46,687 bases of DNA. Origin: Inquilinus limosus DSM 16000 (GTDB lineage Bacteria > Pseudomonadota > Alphaproteobacteria > DSM-16000 > Inquilinaceae). The stretch is taken from NCBI RefSeq assembly GCF_000423185.1, contig NZ_KE383989.1, forward strand, positions 82,277-128,963. The letters run 5' to 3'. A program made the translations under genes and the position numbers. The notes below the pieces were generated by a model. It ran no database searches, had not been told where the DNA came from, and saw only the letters and a program-made list of their open reading frames with translations. Positions within the stretch are counted from its first letter, which is position 1; each line of letters starts with the position of its first letter. Below are positions 10,010 to 17,867 of the stretch, one piece after another.

Positions 10010-10672
10010 ATGGCGAACGCAAGGCGCGGACCGCGGAACCGGCATCACGAGGATTGGTGGGATCGCGACTGGCGGCGCGAGGCGACAGGCCCCCGCATCC
10101 CCCGCGGCAGGCCCGACGACGAGGCCGCTCCCTACGGCTATGACGAGCCGGAGGACGCCCTGTATGCCCGCGAGCGGGCGCGGGAGCGCTCCCACCGCTA
10201 TGGCATGGCCGACCCGACCGGCCCGTCCCGGGTCGAATTCAACCGGCGGGGCGAGGAATGGCGGCGGCGCGGCCCGGACTATGGCTACTATCATGCCGAG
10301 GGGCCGCCGCCAGGCCCCGGCCGGCGCGAGCGGCTGGGCTTCCGCGGCCCGTCGGACGAGGTGACGCCCTGGTACGGCGACGACCGATCGCAGGGCCGCC
10401 ACGTGCTGGAGGATTATCGCGGCATCGGCCCGCGCGGCTACACCCGCTCCGACGAGCGGATCCGCGAGGATGTCTGCGACGGGCTGACCGACGACCCGGC
10501 GCTCGACGCCTCGAAGATCGAGGTGGCCGTCGCCGGCTCGGAGGTGACGCTGTCCGGCACGGTCGGCAGCCGGGCGGAGCGCCGGCGCGCCGAGGACGAC
10601 GCCGACCGGGTGTCCGGCGTCACCCATGTCCAGAACAACCTGCGCGTGCGGCAGCCCGGGGGTGGCCCATGA
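10010..10672 (+). CDS. BON-domain protein, first of a tandem pair
   Basis: 220 residues. The first 140 are polar, low-complexity and rich in Arg, Tyr, Pro and Gly. A BON domain follows (about 148-215: YTRSDERIREDVCDGLTDDP, then VEVTLSGTV-type strands and VTHVQNNLRV). BON domains occur in proteins that associate with envelopes or phospholipid and respond to osmotic stress. No signal peptide is visible, so the location is unclear. It overlaps the next gene by an ATGA junction, and the two BON domains are clearly paralogous. Confidence 0.82.
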   Translation: MANARRGPRNRHHEDWWDRDWRREATGPRIPRGRPDDEAAPYGYDEPEDALYARERARERSHRYGMADPTGPSRVEFNRRGEEWRRRGPDYGYYHAEGPPPGPGRRERLGFRGPSDEVTPWYGDDRSQGRHVLEDYRGIGPRGYTRSDERIREDVCDGLTDDPALDASKIEVAVAGSEVTLSGTVGSRAERRRAEDDADRVSGVTHVQNNLRVRQPGGGP

Positions 10673-11211
10673 TCGACCGCGGGCGCCGAGCAAGGGCCGA
10701 CGAGGTCATGGACGCGCTCGAGGAGGCGCCGCGGCGGGGCCGCGACTATGGCGAGGCGGGCGGCTACGGGCCGGGCGGCGCGGTCGACGACTTCGAGGAC
10801 GTCACCGGCCTGACCTATGACGACGAGCGCTTCGCCGACCCCGAGGCCTTCTTCGAGCCGGAGCCCCGTGCGGTCCGGTCCCATCGCGGCCGCGGCCCGC
10901 GCGGCTATCGCCGATCGGATGCGCGCATCTACGAGGATGTATGCGAGCGGCTGACCGAGGATCCGTATCTCGACGCCTCGGACCTCGAGGTCAGCGTCGC
11001 CGGAGGCGAAGTGACGCTGAACGGCACGGTCCGCAGCCGCCCGGCCAAGCGCCGCGCCGAGGACCTCGCCGAGCAGGTCCCCGGCGTCGGCTATGTGCAG
11101 AACAACCTGAGGCTGCAGCCCCGGGCAACGGTCCTGATGGGCGCCGGCCGGACGACCGGCACCCCGCCGCGCTCCGGAGGAGGAGACGACGGCACGCCGG
11201 TCGTGATGTGA
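10669..11211 (+). CDS. BON-domain protein, second of a tandem pair
   Basis: 180 residues, starting at the ATG that overlaps the previous stop codon (ATGA), which suggests translational coupling. A polar N-terminus (about 1-65) leads into RGRGPRGYRRSDARIYEDVCERLTEDPYLDAS and a BON domain (about 72-150) ending VGYVQNNLRL. The segment matches the first gene's BON domain closely (GPRGYxRSDxRIxEDVC, DLEVSVAGGEVTLNGTV), which shows a tandem duplication with divergent N-terminal halves. The C-terminal 25 residues are disordered and Gly/Thr-rich. Confidence 0.82.
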   Translation: MIDRGRRARADEVMDALEEAPRRGRDYGEAGGYGPGGAVDDFEDVTGLTYDDERFADPEAFFEPEPRAVRSHRGRGPRGYRRSDARIYEDVCERLTEDPYLDASDLEVSVAGGEVTLNGTVRSRPAKRRAEDLAEQVPGVGYVQNNLRLQPRATVLMGAGRTTGTPPRSGGGDDGTPVVM

Positions 11212-11222
11212 CGACGGGACCG

Positions 11223-11355
11223 CCCCTCACCCTCCCATCGCCCTTCGGGCGACGGGCCCCTCCCTCTCCCCGAGGAGAGGGGAACGGGAAGCAGGCGCTC
11301 TTCACCTCTCCTTGGGGAGAGGTCGAAATCGCGTCAGCGATTTCGGGTGAGGGGG
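11223..11355. repeat. Extragenic palindromic repeat (family A, copy 2)
   Basis: The same architecture as 4212-4324: ccctcaccc and gggtgaggg ends, an inner cgcccttcgggcg hairpin, an acctctcc/ggagaggt stem and cgaaatcgcgtcagcgatttcg. It sits between the convergent BON and Old Yellow Enzyme genes, where it may also act as a bidirectional terminator. Confidence 0.85.
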
Positions 11356-11374
11356 TGGCTCGGGCCTCTCCGAG

Positions 11375-12472
11375 TCAGGCGGCAGCCTTCTCCAGCGTCG
11401 GATAGTCCGTGTAGCCCCGGGCATCGCCGCCGTAGAAGGTCGCCTGGTCGGGCGTGTTCAGCGGTGCGTCGAGGCGCAAGCGGTCGACCAGGTCGGGGTT
11501 GGCGATGAACGGCCGGCCGAAGGCGACGAGGTCGGCCCGGCCGCTCTCCACCGCCTCGATCGCCATGCCGCGGTCATAGCCGTTGTTGGCGACATAGCTG
11601 CCCTTGAACAGCCGGCGCAGCGCCTGGAGGTCGGCCCCCGGCGGCAGCTCGCGCGTCCCGCCGGTCTGTCCTTCGATCAGGTGCAGGAAGCCGATGCCGA
11701 GGCTGCTCAGCCTCTCGATCGCATGGCCGAAGGTCGCCATCGGGTCGCTGTCGTCGATGTCGCCGAAGTTGGAGAAGGGCGACAGCCGGACGCCGACCCG
11801 GCCGGGTGTCCACACTTCGGCCACCGCCTCCGCGACCTCCAGCAGCAGCCGTGCCCGGTTGGCGACCGATCCGCCATAGGCATCGGTCCGCTTGTTGGTG
11901 CCGTCGGCCAGGAACTGGTGCAGCAGATAGCCGTTGGCCGCGTGGATCTCGACCGCGTCGAAACCGGCCTCCCTGGCGTTGCGCGCCGCCTGGGCGTAGT
12001 CGCGGACGATGCGCGGCAGTTCCTCGGTCTCGAGCGCCCGCGGCGTCGAGGCGGGGACGAAGCCCTCGCCGTCATACACGCGGGTCTCGGCAGCGATCGC
12101 CGACGGCGCGACCGGCGCCGCGCCGCCCGGCTGCAGCACGGTGTGCGACACCCGGCCGACATGCCAGAGCTGCGCCGCGATGCGGCCGCCGGCCCGGTGC
12201 ACGGCGTCGGTCACCAGCCGCCAGCCGGCCACCTGGTTCGGGCTGTGGATGCCAGGGGTCCAGGCATAGCCCTTGCCTTCCGGCGAGATCTGGGTGCCCT
12301 CGGAGATCAGCAGGCCGGCCGTGGCGCGCTGGGCGTAGTATTCGGCGTTCAGCGCATGCGGCACGTCGCCGTCGGGCCGCGCCCGGTTGCGCGTCAGAGG
12401 CGCCATCACGATCCGGTTCGGCAGTTCCAGGTCGCCGATCCGGGTCGGCGTGAACAGCTTCGGCAGGGTCAT
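11375..12472 (-). CDS. nemA: Old Yellow Enzyme-family alkene reductase
   Basis: A 365-residue FMN-dependent NADH:flavin oxidoreductase that reduces electrophilic alkenes such as N-ethylmaleimide, or nitro compounds. The N-terminus LFTPTRIGDLELPNRIVMAPLTRNRA is the typical first strand of the TIM barrel. HAANGYLLHQFL (about 178) holds the substrate-binding His-x-x-Asn pair, and GRPFIANPDL lies near the C-terminus. Full length. A TetR gene lies directly upstream on the same strand, with a palindrome between them, as in nemRA loci. The enzyme is therefore probably induced by reactive electrophiles. Confidence 0.93.
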   Translation of the reverse strand: MTLPKLFTPTRIGDLELPNRIVMAPLTRNRARPDGDVPHALNAEYYAQRATAGLLISEGTQISPEGKGYAWTPGIHSPNQVAGWRLVTDAVHRAGGRIAAQLWHVGRVSHTVLQPGGAAPVAPSAIAAETRVYDGEGFVPASTPRALETEELPRIVRDYAQAARNAREAGFDAVEIHAANGYLLHQFLADGTNKRTDAYGGSVANRARLLLEVAEAVAEVWTPGRVGVRLSPFSNFGDIDDSDPMATFGHAIERLSSLGIGFLHLIEGQTGGTRELPPGADLQALRRLFKGSYVANNGYDRGMAIEAVESGRADLVAFGRPFIANPDLVDRLRLDAPLNTPDQATFYGGDARGYTDYPTLEKAAA

Positions 12473-12498
12473 CGTTCTCTCCAGTTGCCCTCAAGTTT

Positions 12499-12514
12499 TG
12501 GACCAATCGGTCCA
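12499..12514 (-). promoter_or_regulatory. Palindromic TetR/NemR-type operator before nemA
   Basis: TGGACCAATCGGTCCA: perfect 6-bp arms around a 4-bp centre, 27 bp upstream of the nemA start and between the TetR and nemA genes. NemR-type boxes have the related form TAGACC-N4-GGTCTA. A matching half-site (TGGACC) lies at 13138-13143, at the start of the TetR gene. Confidence 0.7.
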
Positions 12515-12551
12515 TAATTAGGCGAAGAAACAAATAAGGATCAGCCCGGCC

Positions 12552-13145
12552 TCACCGCATCAGCGGCTCGGCGGCGGCCAGGAGTTCGTCGATCGCGGCG
12601 GGCGCGGTGCCCGCCTTGTGCATCACCGAGGCGCCGACGGCGAGCGCCAGCAGGCTGCGGGCCCGGGCCGTCGCGGCGCCCGCTTCCGCGGCCCCCGGCC
12701 TGCGGGCGAGCAGCCGGGCCAGAAGCGCCTCCAGCCGTTCGAGATGGTGGCGGCCCAGCCCCTCGATCTCCGGGTCGTGCGGCGCCAGCTCGACCGCGCA
12801 ATTGATCAGGAAGCAGCCGTCGCGGCCGCCCCCGACATTGGCGATCGCGTCCACCGCGATGCGCAGGGCGCGGCCGGCATCCGGCTCGGCCTCGACCCGC
12901 CGCTCGAGCTCGGCGAAGCGCTGGTCGCCATAGCGGCGGATCGCCGCCACCAGCGTGTCGCGCTTCGAGCCGAAGCAGCCGTAGAAGCTGCTGCGGCTGA
13001 GATCCATCGCCCGCGTCAGATCGTCCAGCGACGTCGCTTCGTAACCCTGATGCCAGAACAGGGCCATCGCCGCGTCGAGGGCGGCGTCCTTGTCGAACTC
13101 GCGGGGGCGGCCGGGATACGGGACCATGGCGGAGATATGGACCAT
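12552..13145 (-). CDS. nemR: TetR-family repressor (NemR-like)
   Basis: 197 residues. A TetR helix-turn-helix (AMALFWHQGYEATSLDDLTRAMDLSRSSFYGCFGSKRDTL, about 30-68) is followed by a ligand domain containing GGRDGCFLINCAVELA. The Cys pair here is placed like the electrophile-sensing cysteine region of NemR-type regulators, which supports redox or electrophile sensing (inference). It lies upstream of nemA on the same strand with an operator between, so it probably represses nemA. An alternative start is the ATG at 13127; using it would leave the TGGACC half-site in the promoter. Confidence 0.85.
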   Translation of the reverse strand: MVHISAMVPYPGRPREFDKDAALDAAMALFWHQGYEATSLDDLTRAMDLSRSSFYGCFGSKRDTLVAAIRRYGDQRFAELERRVEAEPDAGRALRIAVDAIANVGGGRDGCFLINCAVELAPHDPEIEGLGRHHLERLEALLARLLARRPGAAEAGAATARARSLLALAVGASVMHKAGTAPAAIDELLAAAEPLMR

Positions 13146-13242
13146 CCGTTCCGGAATTCAAGCGGCGCCCGCGTCGCTTCGCGCCTCGCCTGGAACTTAC
13201 GGCCATGCGAAGCGATATCAGAGAGGGGTGGTGGAGGCACGG

Positions 13243-13620
13243 ATGGACGGCAACGGTCCGCGATATCTGTTCGACCCGGCGGCGCTGGAGCGCAATCTCT
13301 CCGGGCTCGATGACGCCGCCCGACGGGCCATGATCGACGATCTGGTGGAGGAGTTGCGCGAGCGCGCCGACGCGATCGGCGCCGCGGCCAGCGCCGGCGA
13401 CCGCGAGGCCCTGGGGCTGGAGGCCTACGCCCTGCGCTCCTGCGCCGCGATCTGCGGCGCCCGCGCCCTGATCGACCTCGCCGAATCGCTGGGCGACAAG
13501 GGCGAGGACCGGCCGGGCCGGCCGCAGGAGCTGGCCAAGATGGTGCGGGCCCGGGTGGCCGAGACCCTCAGGGCGCTGGCGCTGTGGCGGGGCGAACAGC
13601 CGGAGCCGGAGGAGTGCTAG
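13243..13620 (+). CDS. Hpt-like domain protein lacking the phospho-histidine
   Basis: A 125-residue, all-helical protein. The ATG at 13243 follows GGAGG by 5 nt, so it is preferred to the GTG codons just upstream. The central segment EAYALRSCAAICGARAL aligns residue for residue with the Hpt core A-H-x-L-K-G-S-A-x-x-x-G-A, but the phospho-accepting His is Tyr and the Lys-Gly is Arg-Ser. It therefore looks like a pseudo-Hpt that could bind a receiver or kinase domain without phosphotransfer. No kinase is adjacent; a sigma-54 response regulator lies 5 kb away. Its 3' end overlaps the convergent PhnD-like gene by 53 bp. Confidence 0.65.
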   Translation: MDGNGPRYLFDPAALERNLSGLDDAARRAMIDDLVEELRERADAIGAAASAGDREALGLEAYALRSCAAICGARALIDLAESLGDKGEDRPGRPQELAKMVRARVAETLRALALWRGEQPEPEEC

Positions 13621-14404
13621 CCGGCTGGGGCGGAATCGCGTCGTACGCCGCCTCGTCCAGGACCTCGATGCCCTCGATCAGCAGCGCCGCGCGAACCTCC
13701 TCGAGCGCGGGGTCGGCCAGCGCCTCGCGCAGTGCCGCCCGCAGCGCGTCGACCGTCGCGTCACCGACGTCCCGCCGCGTCACGAAGGGCAGGCCGGGCG
13801 CCGGCGCGGTGCGGCCGATCACACGCAGCCCGGCCAGGGCGGCGGGGCGGTGGCGCTGCAGCAGCGCATGGGTGACGCAGTCGACCGCGGCGACGTCCGC
13901 CTCCCTCGCCGCCACGGCCGCGAGGCTGTCCGCATGGGCGCCGGTGACCAGCGCGGCGCGGAAGAACCGGTCCGGCGGCTCCGGCAGCGCCGCGGCCAGG
14001 GCGACCCAGCCGGACAGGCTGTCCCAGTCGTTGACCGCGCAGACGGCGCCGCGGAAATCCTCCAGCCCCTCCCCCGGCGCGTCGGCGCGCGCCACCAGCA
14101 GGCTGCGGTAGAACGGGCCGTCGCAGCCCGGCGCGGCGTAGCAGGGCGTCGCCACCAGCCGCAGCCGGTCGCGATAGTGCCGGACATAGGGGTTGCCGCA
14201 GGTCTGGCTCAGCAGCAGCGCCGGATCGGTCCACAGATCATGCAGGCCCAGGTCTCGGTCGAGCGCCGGCGCCGCCGCGACTCCGGCGGTCGAGAGCCGC
14301 GAGGCGATCCCCGACCACAACGCGTCGGCGGCCCACTGCACCTCCGGCAACTCGTACATCGGCAAGCTGGCCGTGCCGGGCACGGCCGTGGCCGGCGCCG
14401 TCAC
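13568..14404 (-). CDS. PhnD-like (phosphonate/phosphite-binding fold) protein
   Basis: 278 residues with the periplasmic-binding-protein type II fold of the PhnD family: LWTDPALLLSQTCGNPYV, CAVNDWDSLSGW and READVAAVDCVTHALL are typical segments. No signal peptide or lipobox is visible at the N-terminus, so it is probably cytoplasmic. No ABC permease or ATPase is nearby. The start is GTG at 14404, overlapping the TGA of the desaturase gene (GTGA), so the two are translationally coupled. The C-terminal tail is Pro/Ala-rich. A small-molecule sensor or binding role is possible; function is not known. Confidence 0.8.
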   Translation of the reverse strand: MTAPATAVPGTASLPMYELPEVQWAADALWSGIASRLSTAGVAAAPALDRDLGLHDLWTDPALLLSQTCGNPYVRHYRDRLRLVATPCYAAPGCDGPFYRSLLVARADAPGEGLEDFRGAVCAVNDWDSLSGWVALAAALPEPPDRFFRAALVTGAHADSLAAVAAREADVAAVDCVTHALLQRHRPAALAGLRVIGRTAPAPGLPFVTRRDVGDATVDALRAALREALADPALEEVRAALLIEGIEVLDEAAYDAIPPQPASTPPAPAVRPATAPAP

Positions 14405-15312
14405 CGGCCGCGCCGCCCGGCGTCGAAATCGGGATGCACCGGCTCGTCGACCGGGCGCAGCAGGTAGCGCCGGGCGATCTCGCCATAGCCGCGATAGAGC
14501 CCGGCACCGCGCGCGGCGACGCCGGCGGAATCATTGGCCGCAGCGAAGCGCGGCAGCTTGTACCAGGCCAGGCCCGGCCGGGCGTGGTGCGCCACATGCA
14601 GGTTGTTGTTGAGGAACAGCAGCGAGAAGAACGGCCCGGACGCGACCACCGCGGTGCGCAGCCCTTCCGGCCCGGCGCGATGTTCGGCGAAGGAGCGCAG
14701 CAGAGACAGCGAGGTGCCGGCGTAGCAGGTGGCGACATAGAGGATCGGCGAGACGCCGAAACCGGCGGAGACCAGGGCGAGCATCCCAGCGGCGCCGGCC
14801 AGATGCAGCGTCCAGACGGCGCGCGCCCTGCGGTCCCGGCGCAGCCTCGGCAGCTCCGCCGCCCACAGCCCGTACCAGGCCAGGGCCGGGCCGATCAGCA
14901 GCCGTCCCAGCAGGGTGCGGTTGAAGCGCAGCACCGCCCGCCCGGCCGGGCTGAGCGCCGACCAGCGGTCGCCGGTGACGTAGTAGCTCTCGGGATCCTC
15001 GACCGGCGAGGTCAGATGCGAGTCGCGGTGATGGCGCAGATGCAGGTCGCGGTAGCAGGCATAGGGCAGCCATAGCGACAATGGCGGCCAGCCGACCGCC
15101 GCGTTGATCCGGCGCGACCGGGTCGGGTGGCCGTGGATCGTCTCGTGCTGCAGCGACCCGTGCCAGGCCAGCAGCACCGCGCCCGCCGCGACGAAGAGCG
15201 GCCCGGGCAGCGCCGCATGGAACCAGAGCAACGCCGCCCAGCCGCCATAGACCGCGGCGGCCACCGCCCAGGTCGGTCCTTCGATCCTCACTCGTCTCAC
15301 CGCTTCCGCCAT
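14401..15312 (-). CDS. Membrane fatty acid desaturase family protein
   Basis: A 303-residue di-iron membrane enzyme with the three histidine boxes of the family: HETIH (about 56-60), HLRHH (about 91-95) and HVAHH (around 255). The boxes are interspersed with hydrophobic spans. It should insert a double bond, or a hydroxyl or keto group, into a lipid or carotenoid-type substrate. It lies first in a two-gene unit with the PhnD-like gene and is divergent from an XRE regulator across about 135 bp, which suggests control by that regulator. The exact substrate cannot be determined. Confidence 0.87.
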   Translation of the reverse strand: MAEAVRRVRIEGPTWAVAAAVYGGWAALLWFHAALPGPLFVAAGAVLLAWHGSLQHETIHGHPTRSRRINAAVGWPPLSLWLPYACYRDLHLRHHRDSHLTSPVEDPESYYVTGDRWSALSPAGRAVLRFNRTLLGRLLIGPALAWYGLWAAELPRLRRDRRARAVWTLHLAGAAGMLALVSAGFGVSPILYVATCYAGTSLSLLRSFAEHRAGPEGLRTAVVASGPFFSLLFLNNNLHVAHHARPGLAWYKLPRFAAANDSAGVAARGAGLYRGYGEIARRYLLRPVDEPVHPDFDAGRRGR

Positions 15313-15447
15313 GACCTGATCCTTCGGGTTCAGGCTGTCGCGAAACGGTCATGTCGGACAGTGCGATAATGCGCACAAAACGATGCAGATGTTGTATTTT
15401 CAAACGATCTGATGCGAATCCGAACAATCTGTTTTGAAAGACTAGCG
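15313..15447. promoter_or_regulatory. Divergent promoter region, desaturase / XRE regulator
   Basis: The AT-richest stretch nearby. It contains an inverted repeat GTGCG-N6-CGCAC (15361-15376). It also has a spaced pair, TTTCAAAC and GTTTTGAAA (about 15398-15440), flanking the ATG at 15412 that the regulator reading frame could also use. Both pairs are candidate operators for the XRE protein. Confidence 0.45.
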
Positions 15448-16302
15448 ATGGCGCAGTCCCGGCACGAGATGATCGAGACCTTCCGCAGCCGGCTGGAGGA
15501 GATCATCGCCGCCTCCGGCCAGAGCCGCAGCGCCTTCGCCGCCTCGGTCGGGATGGACCGGTCGACCCTGTCGCAGATCCTGTCGCCGGCGAACGACCGG
15601 CTGCCGCGGGCCGAGACCCTGGCGGCGATCGCGGCGTCCCGCCAGGTCAGCATCGACTGGCTGCTGGGCCTGAGCCAGCGCGGCCCCCTCTCCGCCGACA
15701 TCCTGCCGGAACGCATGGCGATCGAGCGCGATGCGCAATGGACCGACGATGCGCGGCTGATCGCCTGGCATCGCGAGGCGATCGGCTACAAGATCCGCCA
15801 CGTCCCGACCACCCTGCCCGACATCCTCAAGAACCGCGACGTGATCCGGCACGAGCTGGAGCATTTCGCCGGCACGCGGCCGGAACAGCGGATCGAGACC
15901 GCGGCCGCCCGTCTCGCTTATCAGCGCCGGCCGGAAACCGACATGGAGGTCTGCAACTCGATCCAGGCGATCGAGGGCTTCGCCCGCGGCGAGGGCATCT
16001 GGCACGACCTGGATTCCTCGGTCCGCGCCCGCCAGCTCGACCACATGATCGCGCTGGTGGAGGAGCTGTACCCGACCTTCCGCTGGTTCTTCTACGACGG
16101 CCGGCAGCATTATTCGGTGCCGGTGACGGTGTTCGGGCCGCTCAGGGCCGTGCTCTACCTCGGCGGCATGTACTTCCTGTTCAATTCGACCGAGCACATC
16201 CGCGCCCTGTCCGAGCATTTCGACAGCCTGATCCGCGGCGCCATCGTCCAGCCCCCCGACGTGCCCAGGCTGCTGCGCCGGCTGCGGGCGCGGCTGGGGT
16301 AG
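15448..16302 (+). CDS. XRE-family regulator with large C-terminal domain
   Basis: About 284 residues from the ATG at 15448; an upstream ATG at 15412 would add 12 residues but lies inside a candidate operator. A Cro/CI-type helix-turn-helix (SRSAFAASVGMDRSTLSQILSPANDRLPRAETLAAIA, about 25-62) is followed by about 200 residues of mixed alpha/beta sequence. I do not recognise this part (DILKNRDVIRHELEHFAG, FRWFFYDGRQHYSVPVTVFGP, AVLYLGGMYFLF). The C-terminal part is probably a ligand or oligomerisation domain. It is divergent from the desaturase gene, which is its likely target. Confidence 0.8.
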   Translation: MAQSRHEMIETFRSRLEEIIAASGQSRSAFAASVGMDRSTLSQILSPANDRLPRAETLAAIAASRQVSIDWLLGLSQRGPLSADILPERMAIERDAQWTDDARLIAWHREAIGYKIRHVPTTLPDILKNRDVIRHELEHFAGTRPEQRIETAAARLAYQRRPETDMEVCNSIQAIEGFARGEGIWHDLDSSVRARQLDHMIALVEELYPTFRWFFYDGRQHYSVPVTVFGPLRAVLYLGGMYFLFNSTEHIRALSEHFDSLIRGAIVQPPDVPRLLRRLRARLG

Positions 16303-16346
16303 CCAGCCATGGGCGTGGGTTTCTTTCCTTCCTCTCCTAAAGAACC

Positions 16347-16424
16347 GTCATTGCGAAGCGCAGCGAAGCAATCCAGGGGCCGGTGCGAGCCGCCCTGGAT
16401 TGCTTCGCTGCGCTTTGCAATGAC
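16347..16424. repeat. Extragenic palindromic repeat (family C, copy 1)
   Basis: A long inverted repeat: gtcattgcgaagcgcagcga on the left is mirrored by tcgctgcgctttgcaatgac on the right. Between them, atccaggg and ccctggat enclose the core gccggtgcgag. The same core recurs at 24365-24452. It lies between the XRE and MFS genes. The rest of 16303-16606 shows nothing further that I can support. Confidence 0.85.
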
Positions 16425-16606
16425 GATCCTTTTATGGGCCCGCTGGTGCCCCGTAGAGAGCGGGCGTGAGGCCGCTGAGCGCACCAGGCCCACAGCCGCG
16501 CCGTTCCCTCAACACTGCCATGTCCGACTTTTGTGCACCGCAGCAGCGCCGAACGTCCTATATTTGACGCTTCACTGACCGATCCCGTTGCCAGAAAGGC
16601 GTCGCC

Positions 16607-17815
16607 ATGGGCGAGCGCGCGCATCCTGCCGTCCCGGCGATCACGCCGGCGCTGATGTTCCTGATGGCGGTCGCCTGCGGCGCCATCGTCGCCAACCTGT
16701 ACTACGCCCAGCCGCTGATCGCGCTGATCGCGCCGTCGGTCGGGCTGGGCACCGTCGCCGCCAGCCTGGTCGTCACCCTGACCCAGATCGGCTACGGCGT
16801 CGGGCTGATCCTGCTGGTGCCCCTGGCCGATATGGTCGAGAACCGGCGGCTGGTGGTGCTGACCCTGTCGGGCACCGTCGCCGCCCTGGCGATCGCGGCG
16901 CTGGCGCCGAACGCCGGCATCTTCCTGTTCGCGGCGCTGCTGATCGGCCTCAGCTCGGTCGCGGCCCAGATCCTGATCCCGATGGCGGCGCATATGTCGC
17001 CCGACGCGATCCGCGGCCGGGTCGTCGGCAATATCATGAGCGGCCTGCTGCTCGGCATCCTGCTGGCCCGCCCCGTCTCCAGCGTGGTGGCCGAGCTGCT
17101 CGGCTGGCGCGCCATCTTCGTCCTCTCCGCCCTGCTGATGGCCGGCCTCCTCGCCGTGCTGGGCTGGCGGCTGCCGCAGTACCGCCCGGCGCCGGGGCCG
17201 CGCTACGGCCAGGTGCTGCGCTCGCTGGCCACGCTGTTCCGCCATACCCCGGTGCTGCAGCGCCGCGCCGCCTACCAGGCCGCGCTGTTCGCCGGCTTCA
17301 GCCTGTTCTGGACCGCGGTGCCGCTGGAGCTGGCCAGCCCGCGCTTCGGCTACAGCCAGGCCGGCATCGCCGTCTTCGCCCTGGTCGGCGCCGCCGGCGC
17401 CCTGGCCGCGCCGCTGGCCGGCCGCATCGCGGACCGCGGCTGGACCCGGCCGGCCACCTTCGGCGCCCTGGCCTCGGTCGCCGTCGCCTTCGCCATGGCC
17501 TGGGCCGGCGGCGCCACCGGATCGGTGGTGCTGCTGGCCGCCGCCGGGATCCTCCTGGACTTCGGCGTGCAGGCCAACATGGTGCTGGGCCAGCGCGCCA
17601 TCTATGCCCTGGCGCCGGAGGCGCGCGGCCGGATGAACGGGCTCTACGTCGCCAGCGCCTTCGCCGGCGGCGCCGTCGGCTCCGCCATCGCCAGCGGCAC
17701 CTTCAGCCAGGGCGGCTGGTCGCTGGTCAGCTGGGTGGGCCTGGCCCTCCCCGTCCTGGCACTGCTGCTGTACACGACCGAGCTGGTCCGCCGCCCGGTG
17801 CCGCGCCGGGCTTGA
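16607..17815 (+). CDS. Major facilitator superfamily transporter
   Basis: A 402-residue protein with about 12 hydrophobic spans and the N-terminal signature ANLYYAQPLIALIAPSVGL seen in a subgroup of drug- or metabolite-exporting MFS permeases. The loop 2-3 motif is present as PLADMVENRRLVV, and GLSSVAAQILIPMAAHMSP lies in helix 4. AAAGG lies a few bases before the ATG. It stands alone between an extragenic palindrome and the ASCH gene. The substrate is unknown; the subgroup contains predicted drug and arabinose-type exporters. Confidence 0.88.
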   Translation: MGERAHPAVPAITPALMFLMAVACGAIVANLYYAQPLIALIAPSVGLGTVAASLVVTLTQIGYGVGLILLVPLADMVENRRLVVLTLSGTVAALAIAALAPNAGIFLFAALLIGLSSVAAQILIPMAAHMSPDAIRGRVVGNIMSGLLLGILLARPVSSVVAELLGWRAIFVLSALLMAGLLAVLGWRLPQYRPAPGPRYGQVLRSLATLFRHTPVLQRRAAYQAALFAGFSLFWTAVPLELASPRFGYSQAGIAVFALVGAAGALAAPLAGRIADRGWTRPATFGALASVAVAFAMAWAGGATGSVVLLAAAGILLDFGVQANMVLGQRAIYALAPEARGRMNGLYVASAFAGGAVGSAIASGTFSQGGWSLVSWVGLALPVLALLLYTTELVRRPVPRRA

Positions 17816-17867
17816 CCGCGGCCCCGGTTCTGCCGCAATCGGTCCCGGCCGCCAACGGGAGCCCACC

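Noticed and set aside
15361-15440. tRNA- or sRNA-like structure in the desaturase/XRE gap
   Set aside because: The inverted pairs are short and spaced like operators; no tRNA cloverleaf or terminator is visible.
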